From Branchiostoma floridae (taxonomy: Eukaryota; Chordata; Leptocardii; Amphioxiformes; Branchiostomatidae): a DNA stretch of 64,000 nucleotides. Below are positions 43,435 to 54,316 of this stretch, one piece after another. Within the stretch, counting starts at the first letter, position 1; the number at the start of each line of letters is the position of its first letter. The notes beneath the pieces were generated by a model that worked only from the letters and a program-made list of their open reading frames with translations, was not told the origin of the DNA and did no database searches. Where the stretch lies: contig NC_049979.1 of NCBI RefSeq assembly GCF_000003815.2, forward strand, positions 30,508,859-30,572,858, given 5' to 3'. The translations under genes and the position numbers were made by a program.

Positions 43435-43690
43435 CATTGGGGGAAAAGCAAAAGGGTGGGGGGAAGCGGAATTACACCGGGGGTTAAGAGGAAGGACGGG
43501 GGCACAGATGATTTAAAACATACTTTTGTACCATGTGCAAATGTCGTGCAGTAAAGTTCATTCAGATGAAGTACAGCGGGGGGCGAGGGGAAGTCCGGGG
43601 GAAAAGGTGAACGGGTAGGGCTAGGGGGAAAAGCAGCAGGAGTTAGGTGGGGGTTGAGTGGCGCCGCGGAAAAATACCAACATGTTAATT
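43435..43690. repeat. G-rich stretch with many GGGG runs
   Basis: On the plus strand, runs such as GGGTGGGGGGAAG, CCGGGGGTTAAG, GCGGGGGGCGAGGGG and GGGTAGGGCTAGGGGG recur within 250 bp. Closely spaced G tracts could form G-quadruplexes. Non-coding, close to the 5' side of the zinc-finger exon. Positions 43100-43270 share CACACACTGC(A/G)TGTGGTGGTGT with 39375-39405. Confidence 0.6.
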
Positions 43691-44814
43691 GTCATTCACC
43701 CTGTTCATATACACTAACACACACCAAAGAGACCAATACATATGTAATGAAAGACAACAGACACAGTTCTTGTGGCAGAAAGTGGGGAGTAGGATACCAA
43801 GTTTTCCAGTGTTAACCAGTTTCTATCACAATTTTCCAGCTTCTGTCTGCCTGAACTAAGTGACGGACTATGTCAGTGTATCCCTTTTATGCCTGCCAAA
43901 GATAATTTGCAATGCAAAAGGTGCTAATTTCTACTAGTTGAACGGAGCCGGAGTTGGGAAGATCAGACGTCTGAGCTGCCAGACATGTCTACTATAAGGC
44001 AGGTGTGAAAATTGACACAAGGAAAATCAAAAGGACTTTTGACATTGACAAAGCCAAGGCTGTCTACCAAATCATCTTCACAGGGTTTTGACAATTAACA
44101 TAGCTTAAAAATTGCAGTAATTTATAAGCTTTCATAAAGGGAGCTGGGGAAAATTGTTAGAAGAGATTAGACGAGAAGAAAGAGGAGAAGACAGAACTTC
44201 ACAATTGCCTGACGGGCGGATGACGACGAAAGACTTTAAACTCTGTATCATGAACTCTGTGTCCATGTCTCTATGTCGACGTCATAGGAAAGAACTGCGT
44301 TGTGTTTCTGTTTCCATGTAAACGTTAGCACACGGGAGACCCAGAGAAGACCATCTGAAGAGATCACGTAAAGTAGCAAATAATGAAATATGATAAACTA
44401 TCTGTTGTTTTTTTATATTGTCAAACTATGAGGATAGATTTACGTAGGGCGTTTCACTCGCCGAGGACGGCGAGTGTTTAAACTGGGGGTGTGTAGGAAG
44501 GGTACAATTCTGCGTTACAAATAGAGAAGTACATTCTATACAAATATTCATTTTAGACGTACAGCGGCAGTTCCACGTCCCCGCCGCGGACGAGCGCGAA
44601 TGTTCGACGTCGAATAGCGACGTTTGCGCTCGTTCTGCAGGCGGGGTATTCGAACGCGCTTGAATAAACGACAGTTGAGTTCAGGATTCAGAAGTGTCTG
44701 GACGTGTCGTTTTTGTCTCCCGTCTTTCGGTGCGTTTTAGTGTTTAAAACCCTCCGCAACAACCTGGTACTTCAGGCGAACATCAACACCATCAACGTTC
44801 CCTACACCAGTTTA
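43691..44814. other. noncoding stretch with two hairpins
   Basis: No gene is seen. CACTCGCCGAGGACGGCGAGTG at about 44456-44477 and a CGCTCGT/ACGAGCG palindrome around 44590-44640 are CpG-rich hairpins. Confidence 0.45.
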
Positions 44815-45934
44815 GTGTCACTTTTACCGGAATGAATGCCTTGTTGGCTGTAATACCATGTTTTGTGGCGTCAATTCATGTTACAACGTTTGTGGTGTCT
44901 ATTTTGACAATTTAGCCATCTTAAGTTTTTTCACCCATCTTGTCTGCTAAGGGTGTCTTACAGAAAAAATCCTTTCGGTGGCCTAATGAGAAATTATCTG
45001 TGTTTCGACTCTATATCGGTCTTCTCAAGGACGTCACGTGATATGAGATATGCAACGTCCTCGCTCTCGCTGTGATGAAATTTGCATCATCGCCGTGAAA
45101 GCGCAACGACGCCAGAAAAATCTGCTCTAGTTTAATGTCTCCGACGAGTTCAGCGCGCTCTCAGCGCGACGAAAAACTAAAAGGTCAGCAACTTTTGTAG
45201 ACTGCCAAAGATTTGAAAGATTACTTAACGAATTTCAGAGATTAAAAAACAACTTTCTTACATTTTGTGTATTATGTTGTGTTTTAAGTTATACTTTTAC
45301 GTCTTACGCGATATTTAAATCATAGAATGAAGGCTGTATCCAATTGTTGTCACTTTATAGTCGCTCAGCACAAGGAGCTTTTATCACAAAGCCCCTTGCT
45401 CAGCGTGAGTCAAAGATTATTCATACGTTTGGCTTGCTCAGTTGCTGTTTTTTTATTCAAATTTGCCATGTAACTTGTTGAAAATGAATATTATTATGTC
45501 ACGTTATTATCGTGATTTATAGAGTTACGAAACAATTTGATCTATCGAAAACAAGACTTCAAAAATCAGAATGTACAGGTTAAGAACATGGAAACTAAAT
45601 GTTATCATGTAAAGAAAGTTAAGAAGTAATAACTTCTGTGTTTTGATTATTCCATCTCAGTTTCTTTCATTGTAAATCATTAGTACGTTTTAAAAATTTC
45701 TCTGAGTTCTTTGTCGTCAATTTGTGTAATATGTAATCTGAAGAAATACTGTGATCTAAATTTACACTGAATAAAAAAATCTTTAGGCTTTAACAGCCGG
45801 AGCCTAACCTCTGCAAAATGACGAAATTACTTTGGGTGGTTCGTCTATCCACACATAATCTCCAAGCAGAGATATGCTCCGACTGTTTTTTTTTTCTATT
45901 TGATTTTTTGACAGACGAGGACGATGTGGCACTG

Positions 45935-46112
45935 CACTCAAGTTTTTGTAACTTATATTAACAATGCCACATACACGGTACAGATAGAAGGAAAGTCATG
46001 TAAAGTGCCTTTCCCAAGGGCACAACGTCGGGCGCACGGTGGGAATCGAACTCAGGACCCATAGATTCCGAGCCGAACGCTCTACAAGTTAGGCCACGCC
46101 CGACGCCCGACT
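45935..46112 (-). mobile_element. tRNA-derived SINE (amphioxus SINE type), minus strand
   Basis: On the minus strand, GGCGTGGCCTAACTTGTAGAGCG (A-box region), GTTCGATTCC (B box, 46042-46051) and then TTGTGCCCTTGGGAAAGGCAC. This is the same body block as in the SINE at 10431-10860. The 3' end is not defined. Confidence 0.8.
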
Positions 46113-46204
46113 GTTTGTTGGCTGGCCGGAAGACATAAACTTAATAAAGAAAACGGTACAAAATAGAAAGCCCGATACAAATGCCTAATGACGTCGAAAG
46201 AACC

Positions 46205-46500
46205 TAACCTCTGCTTTGCTAGTAATCCACACCCACATTGTAGATGAAGTCACCAATACATGCAAGGGCTATTTTATAAGGTAACAACAAACTGTTAATA
46301 GGCTTTGACACAATTAATTGCAAGTTGGATTGGGTAGTCTGTGTAACACAAACTCTGCTGTCCGGGCTATAACTGGCTAATCTCCAAGCAGATTCCTCCG
46401 TGGCATAAGAAAATAACATAAGCTTGGGAAGGCAAGAAAATAACATAAGCTGGGGAAGGAGTTTAGCCGGCAGAGGAGTATAATTGGACCCTACCCGCAA
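46205..46500. repeat. dispersed repeat, no gene
   Basis: Contains CTCCAAGCAGA, an internal duplication (AAGAAAATAACATAAGCT twice, 46407-46450) and the CTGTGTAACACAAACTCTGC block that reappears inverted at 47215-47250. The minus-strand frame of 93 codons here is low in coding character. Confidence 0.5.
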
Positions 46501-46849
46501 AGGCTAGCAGTTGGGGTCGGCGGCAGAAAGAAGAATGACTGTACTAGAGACTTTGTATGCTTGATACGGATCGGGTCTGGTTCCTATTAGGTTGGTTACT
46601 TTGATGAATATTCATAGATCAGCATAAATCGCTGCGTGAAGTGCGGGTGTTATGACTTGTGATGTGGGAACTGTACTCCCAGGCCTGCTAACTCCTATTG
46701 CGTGTTATTACATATCTGTCTATATACTTTGAAGTTTTCAGCTACCTGCATGCAGAGCCGTGTAGCCTGGGCTATCATACTAGTAATTGGCCAGACCCAC
46801 CGCGTTAGGCGCTTACCCCTTCGGCCAGGAAAGGCACAACGCGGGCTGG

Positions 46850-47090
46850 TGGTGGTTACCCTGGGTACCAGACATGATCGGGTAGCTAGCGTCGCGAGTT
46901 TGTTCGGGGACGGAAGGCAGTCAGCCCGCCGACCTCACATTAGCGCTCCGGGGAGTTTAAGCCCGAAGGGATCGGGCTCAAACTCCCCCGAGTGCTAATA
47001 AGGAGATGATCGGTGGGCCTGGCCGTCTTAGGCCACCGAATAAACTGTCCTAGCTGCCCGATCCCAGGCTGGCCCCCAGGGTAGGTGGTG
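46850..47090. mobile_element. palindromic MITE, family B copy 1
   Basis: A central hairpin, ATTAGCGCTCCGGGGAGTTT...AAACTCCCCCGAGTGCTAAT, is extended by weaker outer complementarity (GATCGGGTAGCT / AGCTGCCCGATC and CCCTGGGTACC / GGGGGCCAGCC region). Related to 51574-51974. Confidence 0.7.
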
Positions 47091-47351
47091 GTGGGCATCT
47101 GGCCGTAATGAGCAAAAGGACGTAATGAGCAAAAGGGCTAAATTTTGCAAATAATTAGCCTGATTAAATCTTGCTTTAATATAGCAACCCGCCCAACATC
47201 CGACGGTCTAGTTACAGCTCCGGACAGCAGAGTTTGTGTTACGCAGACTAGCAAATTTATGAGCAAATAGAATACCTGAATCTTCGTACTACATAGTAAA
47301 TTTACGTGTATGTTACAACTTACCGTTTCCGAATCCATTGCTGGCGACCTT

Positions 47352-47881
47352 GAGTCGATGGAGGCGTTATCTGTTGACGCAGTCCCGACGTGAACGCGAA
47401 AGTCCGAGAAAAGATTTGTGTGTCCAAGGTCGGTGGAGGCGTTATCTGTTGACGCAGTCCCGACGTGAACGCGAAAGTCCGAGAAAAGATTTGTGTGTCC
47501 AAGGTCGGTAGAGGGGTTATCTGTTGACGCAGTCCCGACGTGAACGCGACTCGAAGTCCGAGAAAAGATTTGTGTGTCCAAGGTCGGTAGAGGCGTTATC
47601 TGTTGACGCAGTCCCGACGTGAACGCGAAAGTCCGAGAAAAGATTTGTGTGTCCAAGGTCGGTAGAGGCGTTATCTGTTGACGCAGTCCCGACGTGAACG
47701 CGACTCGAAGTCCGAGAAAAGATTTGTGTGTCCAAGGTCGGTAGAGGCGTTATCTGTTGACGCAGTCCCGACGTGAACGCGACTCGAAGTCCGAGAAAAG
47801 ATTTGTGTGTCCAAGGTCGGTGGAGGCGTTATCTGTTGACGCAGTCCCGACGTGAACGCGAAAGTCCGAGAAAAGATTTGT
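47352..47881. repeat. minisatellite, 75/79-bp units (about 7 copies)
   Basis: Each unit contains GGCGTTATCTGTTGACGCAG, TCCCGACGTGAACGCG and AGAAAAGATTTGTGTGTCCA. Two length variants differ by four bases (GCGAAAGTCC versus GCGACTCGAAGTCC). Minus-strand frames across it are repeat artefacts. Confidence 0.9.
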
Positions 47882-49375
47882 GCCTAGGTTTGGTAGACCA
47901 AAAGAATACGACCGTTCGCTCGAAAGAGATAACGGATAGTGACTAAATTTCATGATTACTTTCTACCCCAGGAGTCTTTTTCAAACGGATCACGTGTCTA
48001 TCATAAATCACCCCGGTTGAGATCTCAAGTCAAGTCACCGCCTTCATTTCACCGCGAAGGCTCGTGCAAATGTTGGTCATCTTCTCCAGGGAGTACGTTC
48101 TTTAACAGAAAGGAACAATTTAAGGAACCTTTGTTTTCGACTGGCCTTCTCACCAACGAAGGCCGGTCGAAAGAAAATGATGAAATGAAAAGGTCACGAT
48201 TTTTCCCACCAACCTCTGTTTGGAGAGTAGGTCACACTCACTGTGGGGGTCACATCAAAACATGGGTTTATATCAACACTACATACGATGAAGGCGTATA
48301 TACGGACATTTAAAAGGAGAACAACAAGACGATATAGAAGTGGACAAGAATGCCTTAAGTTTACAGTATGTTACATGGTCACCACTAGTGGGGTACAGTT
48401 TTGCTCTGTGATCCAGATACTACGACTTGATTTTGTAAACTTCGTACTGTTACTTCTAAGACTAAGTCGTGTTTTTGGTTTGTGCCATTAGCTGACGCTC
48501 AGTAATTTTTTTTTTCATTTTCCTGTGTGTTGCGAACTTGCTACCCATGTATCGATTTATATATCATTTATTGTACTGGACCACAATCTCGGTCAACATT
48601 CACAGATTAACCTGATTCGTGTCGAATAATTCTACCCGTTTGGATTTCATAAGATACCCTTTAATACCTTCTGTGTTTCTCCATTCTTTCCACGCAAATT
48701 TGTATTGTTTGTCTATCGGCGATTTTGCTTCCCAAATTATACTGCAGCACCCGTTTTTAATGGGGGTATAACAAAATCAAAAAAGAAAGAAAACTAGACA
48801 AGAGAGACAAGACGTTTTTTCACTGTTTTCATTTTTTTTTTTCATCATTTCAAAGAACATACAAGAGAAGAAGGAAAGAAAAAGGGATGTGTCAAGCTAC
48901 CCACAACAGGTTACTTGTCCGCCGAGCTCCCACCAACCCACTCCTGCCACAAACGACAGTACGCAGTGGATGTACCCCATAACAAAAAAGGCAGCGCAAT
49001 TTTTTTCGGCCAGGTCTGAGAGGATTTCATGGCTCAAAAAAGCTAAACCGAAGTCAGTCGTCATTATCAGCTAAACAGCGGCAGCGGCCAGTTCTGTCCG
49101 ACAAGCGGTGTTTTTGACGGAGGTGTTCGAAATAGAACATGATCGAACAGGGGGCGGGGCTACGGGATCGGTCCAATGGGTTGTGTCCAAGAATATTTTT
49201 TGCCTGTCCCGTGTAGTAATTTTGAGTTTTCCCGATAGCGTGGTCCGTTGTACATGTATTTTCCACTCTGACCCACGGTGTCAATTTACTGATGCGCTTT
49301 CGCGGTACCTTTGACTTTCCCAGCTACCGACATTAAATTTCGCATATGTAAATTTTTCTCCGAGTTCAAAGCGTT
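47882..49375. other. noncoding interior of the giant element
   Basis: No supported gene. A hairpin TTTCGACTGGCCTTC...GAAGGCCGGTCGAAA lies at about 48137-48174. Other frames have no splice sites or motifs. Confidence 0.45.
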
Positions 49376-49378
49376 TGT

Positions 49379-50470
49379 TACCTCCATGAAAAAATGGAGG
49401 TATAGTTTTGAGTGTGTCTGTGTGTGTGTGTGTCTGTGTGTGTGTCTGTCTGTGTGTCCGCATATTGTGGTCAGCATAACTTGAGAATCTCTTGATGGAC
49501 TACGATGATATTTGGTATGTGGGTAGGGGTTGGGAAGACGAAGGTCAAGGTCAATTTTGGGCCCCCTGGTGTGTGACCTTGGTACTGCAGCGCAACTTCC
49601 GGTTTTGCTATCTCGGTGTTCTGAACATGCTATGGTCAAGATTGTTAAGTATTAGATAGCTCTTGTGCTCAGGAAAAAATGACATAAGTTTGGGCCCCCT
49701 AGCGTCTAGTTTTGGGATAGCAGGGGCATTTTTGTCAAAAACTTCTGACGAGGATAACTCAAGAAGGGAATAACGGATTTTCATGATTTTTGGTATGTAG
49801 GTACCTTAGACAATGTTGTACAAGATAAAATACTAATTATGCAAAATAGGAGTACATTTGCATAATTAATGAGAATATTCTATCATAGCAGTTTTTTCAA
49901 TGTATCTCTTGTCCCGGACGTGATATGGTCGTGACATTTGGGTGGTAGATAGCTTTTAGCGTCATGACAAAGTGGTGCAAGTTTCAGTCCCCTAACATTC
50001 AATTGTGGAACTGCAGGGGCGTTTTTGTCAAGACACTCCAAAGAGGATAACTGCAGAAAGGAACGACGGATTGCCTGCATTTTAGGCATGCAGGTAGCTT
50101 AGGCAGAGATTTTCATAATGATATACATGTTATGCAAATGATGACTGAATTTGCATAATTAATGAGGAAATTGTACAGTTCCATTGTTTTCAATAACTGG
50201 ACCTCAATACATGTAACACATGTTAATTATGATTGGTGGAATATAAGCAGATACCAAATATGGTAATATGGAACTTATTTGCATAATTTATGTAAAAATT
50301 GCAAAACATTTTTATGATTAATAATGGGAATTTTATAATTGTGACATGTGAACGTTAGTCAATGATTAACAACACAATGCATACATTATGTTAATGTCTT
50401 AGTCAATTGCATGAAATTTACGAAAGCTTTAAATTTTCATGGAGGTATGAGGTCGCCGAACTCTAGTTTC
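49379..50470. repeat. interspersed repeat of about 1.09 kb, related to 16095-16690
   Basis: Bounded by CCTCCATGAAAAAATGGAGG on the left and TTTTCATGGAGGTATGAGG on the right, with a GT run near the left end and repeated TATGCAAAT/TTTGCATAATTAATGAG blocks. Non-coding. Confidence 0.65.
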
Positions 50471-50839
50471 ATCTGTACTCCCTTCATCCTTTATTCGTAC
50501 CTACCTGTAACTCGTTTATCGGCCGTCACCGCCAAATTTCCATGTATTAGCACTTTCCTTCCAGTCAAGACGTCCCATTTTTTCGGCGCCGAAAATTATC
50601 ATTTGAAAAGCGTTGTTTTACTGGTCATTGCCGATATGTCTGAATAGGGGTTTGTCATGATAAGGTTTTCTTGTGTTTGCCGACTTTGATGTGTTTCCTT
50701 TTAGCACCATAACTCAGTCAGTACATTTGCTCCTTATCATACGTAATTGTTAGATCATGGGAGTGGCCTGACTATGTGGATTTAGTACTGCTCCGCCCAC
50801 CCGAGGAGTTTGTTGGGGTCCCCAAGGGCGAAAGTTAGT

Positions 50840-51138
50840 CTCCAAGCAGACCCAACGGTGCCTTAAAAATAGAATCAAAGCTGGCAAGGGAGTACAGCCG
50901 GCCAAAGGAAGATAGCCGGCAAAGGGAGTCAAATGGGCACCGGAGTGCCGCTACACTAACTCCCTTGCGAGCTTTGATACTATTTTTAAGGCACCGTTAG
51001 GTCTGCTTGACTTGACTTGACTTTATTTAGATCCACTTTTAGCTATTACAACATTGCTTACTGCTTGGAGACTAGACGAAAGTACATTGTACATAATGTT
51101 GTAATAGCTAAAAGTGGATCTGAATAAAGTCAAGTCAA
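50840..51138. mobile_element. two adjacent palindromic MITEs
   Basis: First palindrome 50845-51007: AGCAGACCCAACGGTGCCTT and AAGGCACCGTTAGGTCTGCT with AAAGCTGGCAAGGGAGT / ACTCCCTTGCGAGCTTT. Second 51011-51138: CTTGACTTTATTTAGATCCA and TGGATCTGAATAAAGTCAAG with TAGCTATTACAACATT / AATGTTGTAATAGCTA. Confidence 0.85.
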
Positions 51139-51164
51139 CATAATGTCTCAAAGACTTTGACTTT

Positions 51165-51350
51165 TGTAACACGGAGGATGATTAAGGGTTCATAAACCGT
51201 ATGAATATATTTCTTATCCAAGTATGTTTGATATTAAAGATGAAGTTATAAGAAAATCATTAATCAAAACTTGGCCACTCTCTGACAACTACCTGGTACC
51301 TATGTAGCGCCAGGAGTTTTAACACGTCTCACGTGAACAAGCGCGCATCA
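51165..51350. repeat. dispersed repeat, pair of 36378-36555
   Basis: Same orientation as the copy in the kinase intron; the block order is conserved and similarity is perhaps 75 percent by eye. Confidence 0.6.
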
Positions 51351-51573
51351 TCCCATGTCTCCCGTTAGATGAGGGGCGAAACTACAAGTACAAGTCACGT
51401 TTATGTGATCCTTTATTGATAATATTCGAGTGTTTGTACTGGAAGCATGTGTAAATGTGGGATTCCAGAGTATTACGCCACCCTGCACGATAGATACTTG
51501 AGATCGGGCTGGGGTTTGGTAACCAGGCTAGCAGATCCATGGAATTGGATCCAGATTGCTAGGCCGTGGTACC

Positions 51574-51974
51574 CTGGGGGGCTATCCGAGATCGGGCAGG
51601 CTGGGACAGTTATTCGGTAGCCCAAGACAATTAGGCCCGCCGAGCTCCTATTAGCGCCCCGGGGAGTTTAAGCCCGATTATACCCTGGATATCAGAGTAC
51701 AACTTAGCCGGCTGAGGGAATTACGGCGAATGTCGCCGGGCCGGCTAATTCGATTTACGGGGCTATGTTGCTAGCGGCCCGGGAAAGAACCGTAGCCGCG
51801 AGCGCTAGCGCTGTTCTCTGGATACCAGGGTAGCCCGATTAGGAAGAGGGTAGCGAGAACTCCTCCGGGCCGGCTGAAACTACCCGGAGCGCCAATGTGA
51901 GGTCGGCGGGCTGAACAAAACTCGCGAACAAATCTCGCTAGCTACCCGTTTCTGTCTGGCTCCCAGGGTAGGCC
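51574..51974. mobile_element. palindromic MITE, family B copy 2, with a nested palindrome
   Basis: The outer arms GATCGGGCAGGCTGGGACAG, CCCGCCGAGCTCC and TAGCGCCCCGGGGAGTTT are mirrored by GAGGTCGGCGGGCTG, AACTACCCGGAGCGCCA and AGCTACCC. The centre holds another inverted pair, CCCTGGATATCAGAG / CTCTGGATACCAGGG, with CGGCTAA/CCGGGCCGG blocks, so one MITE is inserted in another. Confidence 0.65.
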
Positions 51975-52421
51975 ATGGAGACGTTGGTAATTTATACACT
52001 AGTACTGAGACTAAAGAAGACCGATAGAGTCGGAATATATGCAGTTAACTTCTCATTCTTACAGAAAGGAAATTTTATGTAAGACACCCTTAGCAGACTG
52101 AAAAAATAGCGAGATAGGGCGAAAAAAAGATGGGTAAAAAGCAAGTTGGCCACATTGTCAAAATAGGCACCGTAAACAATGTAAACAAGAAGAATTGACA
52201 CGACAAAACATGGTATCATAGCCAACAAGGCATACATTCATGTATTCAAGAAGTGCACTGGTGAATAAAAAGTTAATGTGACAGACTGGTATCATTTTAT
52301 AAAACAAAGTTGGTAACTACTGCTACACTCAACGTGACTCATGGCTTCCATATTGGTGCCACCTTTATAACTAGTTTCTCCTCTACACCTAGAGTCATGG
52401 CTAGGGCAAGGGCAAACAGTG

Positions 52422-52448
52422 GTATATGTATATGTATATGTATATGTA
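52422..52448. repeat. (TATATG)n microsatellite
   Basis: Four to five copies of TATATG/TATGTA. Confidence 0.85.
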
Positions 52449-52573
52449 CCCATATAGACCGAATCTTTATTGACACGACAATTATAATATATGTACACCA
52501 GTACACCCCCCTGAGTGGCCCCACCAATCCAACATGAATTCGCGCCTCCTCCTAAAAAACACAAAAGATATTT

Positions 52574-52940
52574 TTGAGGTTGGGGTATGGTATCCAGGCT
52601 ATGGATCTGCGGGCCTGAGTTCGATCCCAGGGTCGGTTGGGCTCTAACCTGGAATCCAGTCTACTAGTGGCTTAGCCTGGATTCCATACCCCAACCTCAA
52701 GATATCGGCCTACCGTAGTTAGTGCAGGCTTTGTACGGGGCAAGTGTAAGGTCCCAGCCGCCGGGATAATCGGCCACACCCTGTAGAATTTTCACGATTA
52801 ATAATTAGGGATAATTAGCCGGCAACCACTCCCGTGGATGGCCAAATTAACTCCCACCGTTACCCCGGCGGTGGAAAGACCCTGCTGTCCCGAGGGTAGC
52901 CTGGCCAATCCACGGTAGACTGGATTCCAGGTTAGCTCGG
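52574..52940. mobile_element. overlapping palindromic elements
   Basis: GAGGTTGGGGTATGGTATCC (52576-52595) mirrors GGATTCCATACCCCAACCTC (ending about 52701), and TAACCTGGAATCCAGTCTAC (about 52653-52672) mirrors GTAGACTGGATTCCAGGTTA (about 52915-52934). The second pair straddles one arm of the first, which fits nested insertion of related MITEs. Confidence 0.7.
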
Positions 52941-53025
52941 CTCGGACATGTTGTAAGACTTGTAAGAGATTGCTTTCGTCTTTCGGAAGGGATCCCGACC
53001 TAAAATGGAACTACCTTGTTCTTAC

Positions 53026-53158
53026 CTGGCCTGACGAACTCTAAGAGTTCTCTATGACAAATCAATAAAAAAGCTCCTTGGACAAACCCAGATGACTTTC
53101 TATCCCGTGGTGTTGGGGGAGTATACGTAGTACCCTGTGACGTCTTTTCCGGTCTCAT
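53026..53158 (-). CDS. candidate first exon of the cargo gene
   Basis: ATG at 53158-53156 (context GCGAACATGA) opens 44 codons, MRPEKTSQGTTYTPPTPRDR..., ending ...EFVRP in a consensus donor (GGCCAG|GTAAGA). A TATA-like TTATATAA lies about 65 bp upstream (53221-53232), just inside the right hairpin array. Its phase (1) does not fit the zinc-finger exon at 43044 directly, so more exons would be needed. The link to the cargo gene rests on strand and position. Confidence 0.3.
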
Positions 53159-53220
53159 GTTCGCAAAATAGGGGGCGCTTCGTCTGGACAAAACGTATAC
53201 AGTTTTCTGCAAAACAAGGA

Positions 53221-53232
53221 CGTTATATAACC
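53221..53232 (-). promoter_or_regulatory. TATA-like box near the right end of the giant element
   Basis: GGTTATATAACG on the minus strand, about 65 bp before the ATG at 53158 and about 170 bp from the hairpin array. It would place the cargo promoter at the right end of the element. Confidence 0.3.
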
Positions 53233-53400
53233 AACTGAAGAACATGAACGTAACATTCATAAAGTTTTTCCCCAGTAAAGGACATTATGTAACACCAAAA
53301 TGTAACGTGTCTGGTGTTTAATTCCGGAAACGATTGCATGCTGCGAACTGGTGACGGTAACCACATACTGATACGAACAGGCCTTTATCACAACTTTGTC

Positions 53401-54075
53401 GAATTAATTCTCCAGTAGAAGAAACCTGGATCTCTCTTTGGAGAATTAATGTGATAAGGGGGTTGCTATCACATTAATTCTCCATATAAGGATCCAGGAA
53501 TCTCTCTTTGGAGAATTAATGTGATAAGGGGGTTGCTATCACATTAATTCTCCATGTATCATTGAATCTCTCTATGAAGAATTAATGTGATAAGGGGGTT
53601 GCTATCACATTAATTCTCCATATAAGAAAGTGGAATCTCTCTATGGAGAATTAATGTGATAAGGGGGTTGCTATCACATTAATTCTCCATATAAGAATGT
53701 GGAATCTCTCTATGGAGAATTAATGTGATAAGGGGGTTGCTATCACATTAATTCTCCATATAAGAATCCTGGATATCTCTATGGAGAATTAATGTGATAA
53801 GGGTGTTGCTATCACATTAATTCTCCATATAAGAAACCTGGATCTCTCTTTGGAGAATTAATGTGATAAGGGGGTTGCTATCACATTAATTCTCCATATA
53901 AGAATTGTGGAATCACTCTATGGAGAATTAATGTGATAAGGGGGTTGCTATCACATTAATTCTCCATATAAGAACCTGTATATCTCTATGGAGAATTAAT
54001 GTGATAAGGGGGTTGCTATCACATTAATTCTCCAGTATAAGATACTAAAACCTCTCAATTGGTGAATTAATGCGA
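53401..54075 (-). repeat. right subterminal hairpin array (9 complete units plus degenerate ends)
   Basis: Same hairpin as the left array but inverted: the loop reads AAGGGGGTTGCT. Nine complete units are flanked by a half unit (GAATTAATTCTCCA at 53401) and a degenerate last unit near 54056-54075. One loop has GGGTG in place of GGGGG, and one arm has GAAGAATT. The array ends about 265 bp from the right terminus. Confidence 0.92.
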
Positions 54076-54316
54076 TATTAAAACCCAATATATATTATCA
54101 CAACTTTTTGAGTTATCACGCTATTTATTTTAAATACTTTTCAGAGCTAAATGAATGTGATAAATAATCAGATCTTGCAAGCCCCAAAACGTGTGAATGC
54201 CTGATAAAATAATCTGTTAATTTTCTAATCGGTCCAACATCCGGTGCACCTAATTTTTTAAGGTCCGGTTTTTCTGGACCGGTCCAATAAGAAAAACCGG
54301 TTTTGTACCGGTACAC

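Larger units (their letters stand above)
44815..52260. repeat. inverted repeat pair bracketing 7.4 kb
   Basis: Left arm about 44815-45027 and right arm about 52005-52260 are diverged reverse complements: GAATG...GCCTTGTTGGCT, ACCATGTTTTGT, GTCAATTC, TATTTTGACAAT, ACCCATCTT, CTGCTAAGGGTGTCTTACA and CGACTCTAT..CGGTCTTCT occur in order in the left arm and inverted in the right. Either two opposite copies of one repeat or the ends of an element nested in the giant transposon. Confidence 0.7.

Noticed and set aside
47138-47953. Minus-strand frames with DTQIFSRTFAFTSGLRQQIT repeats
   Set aside because: They come from the 75/79-bp minisatellite; the four-base length variants break the frame.
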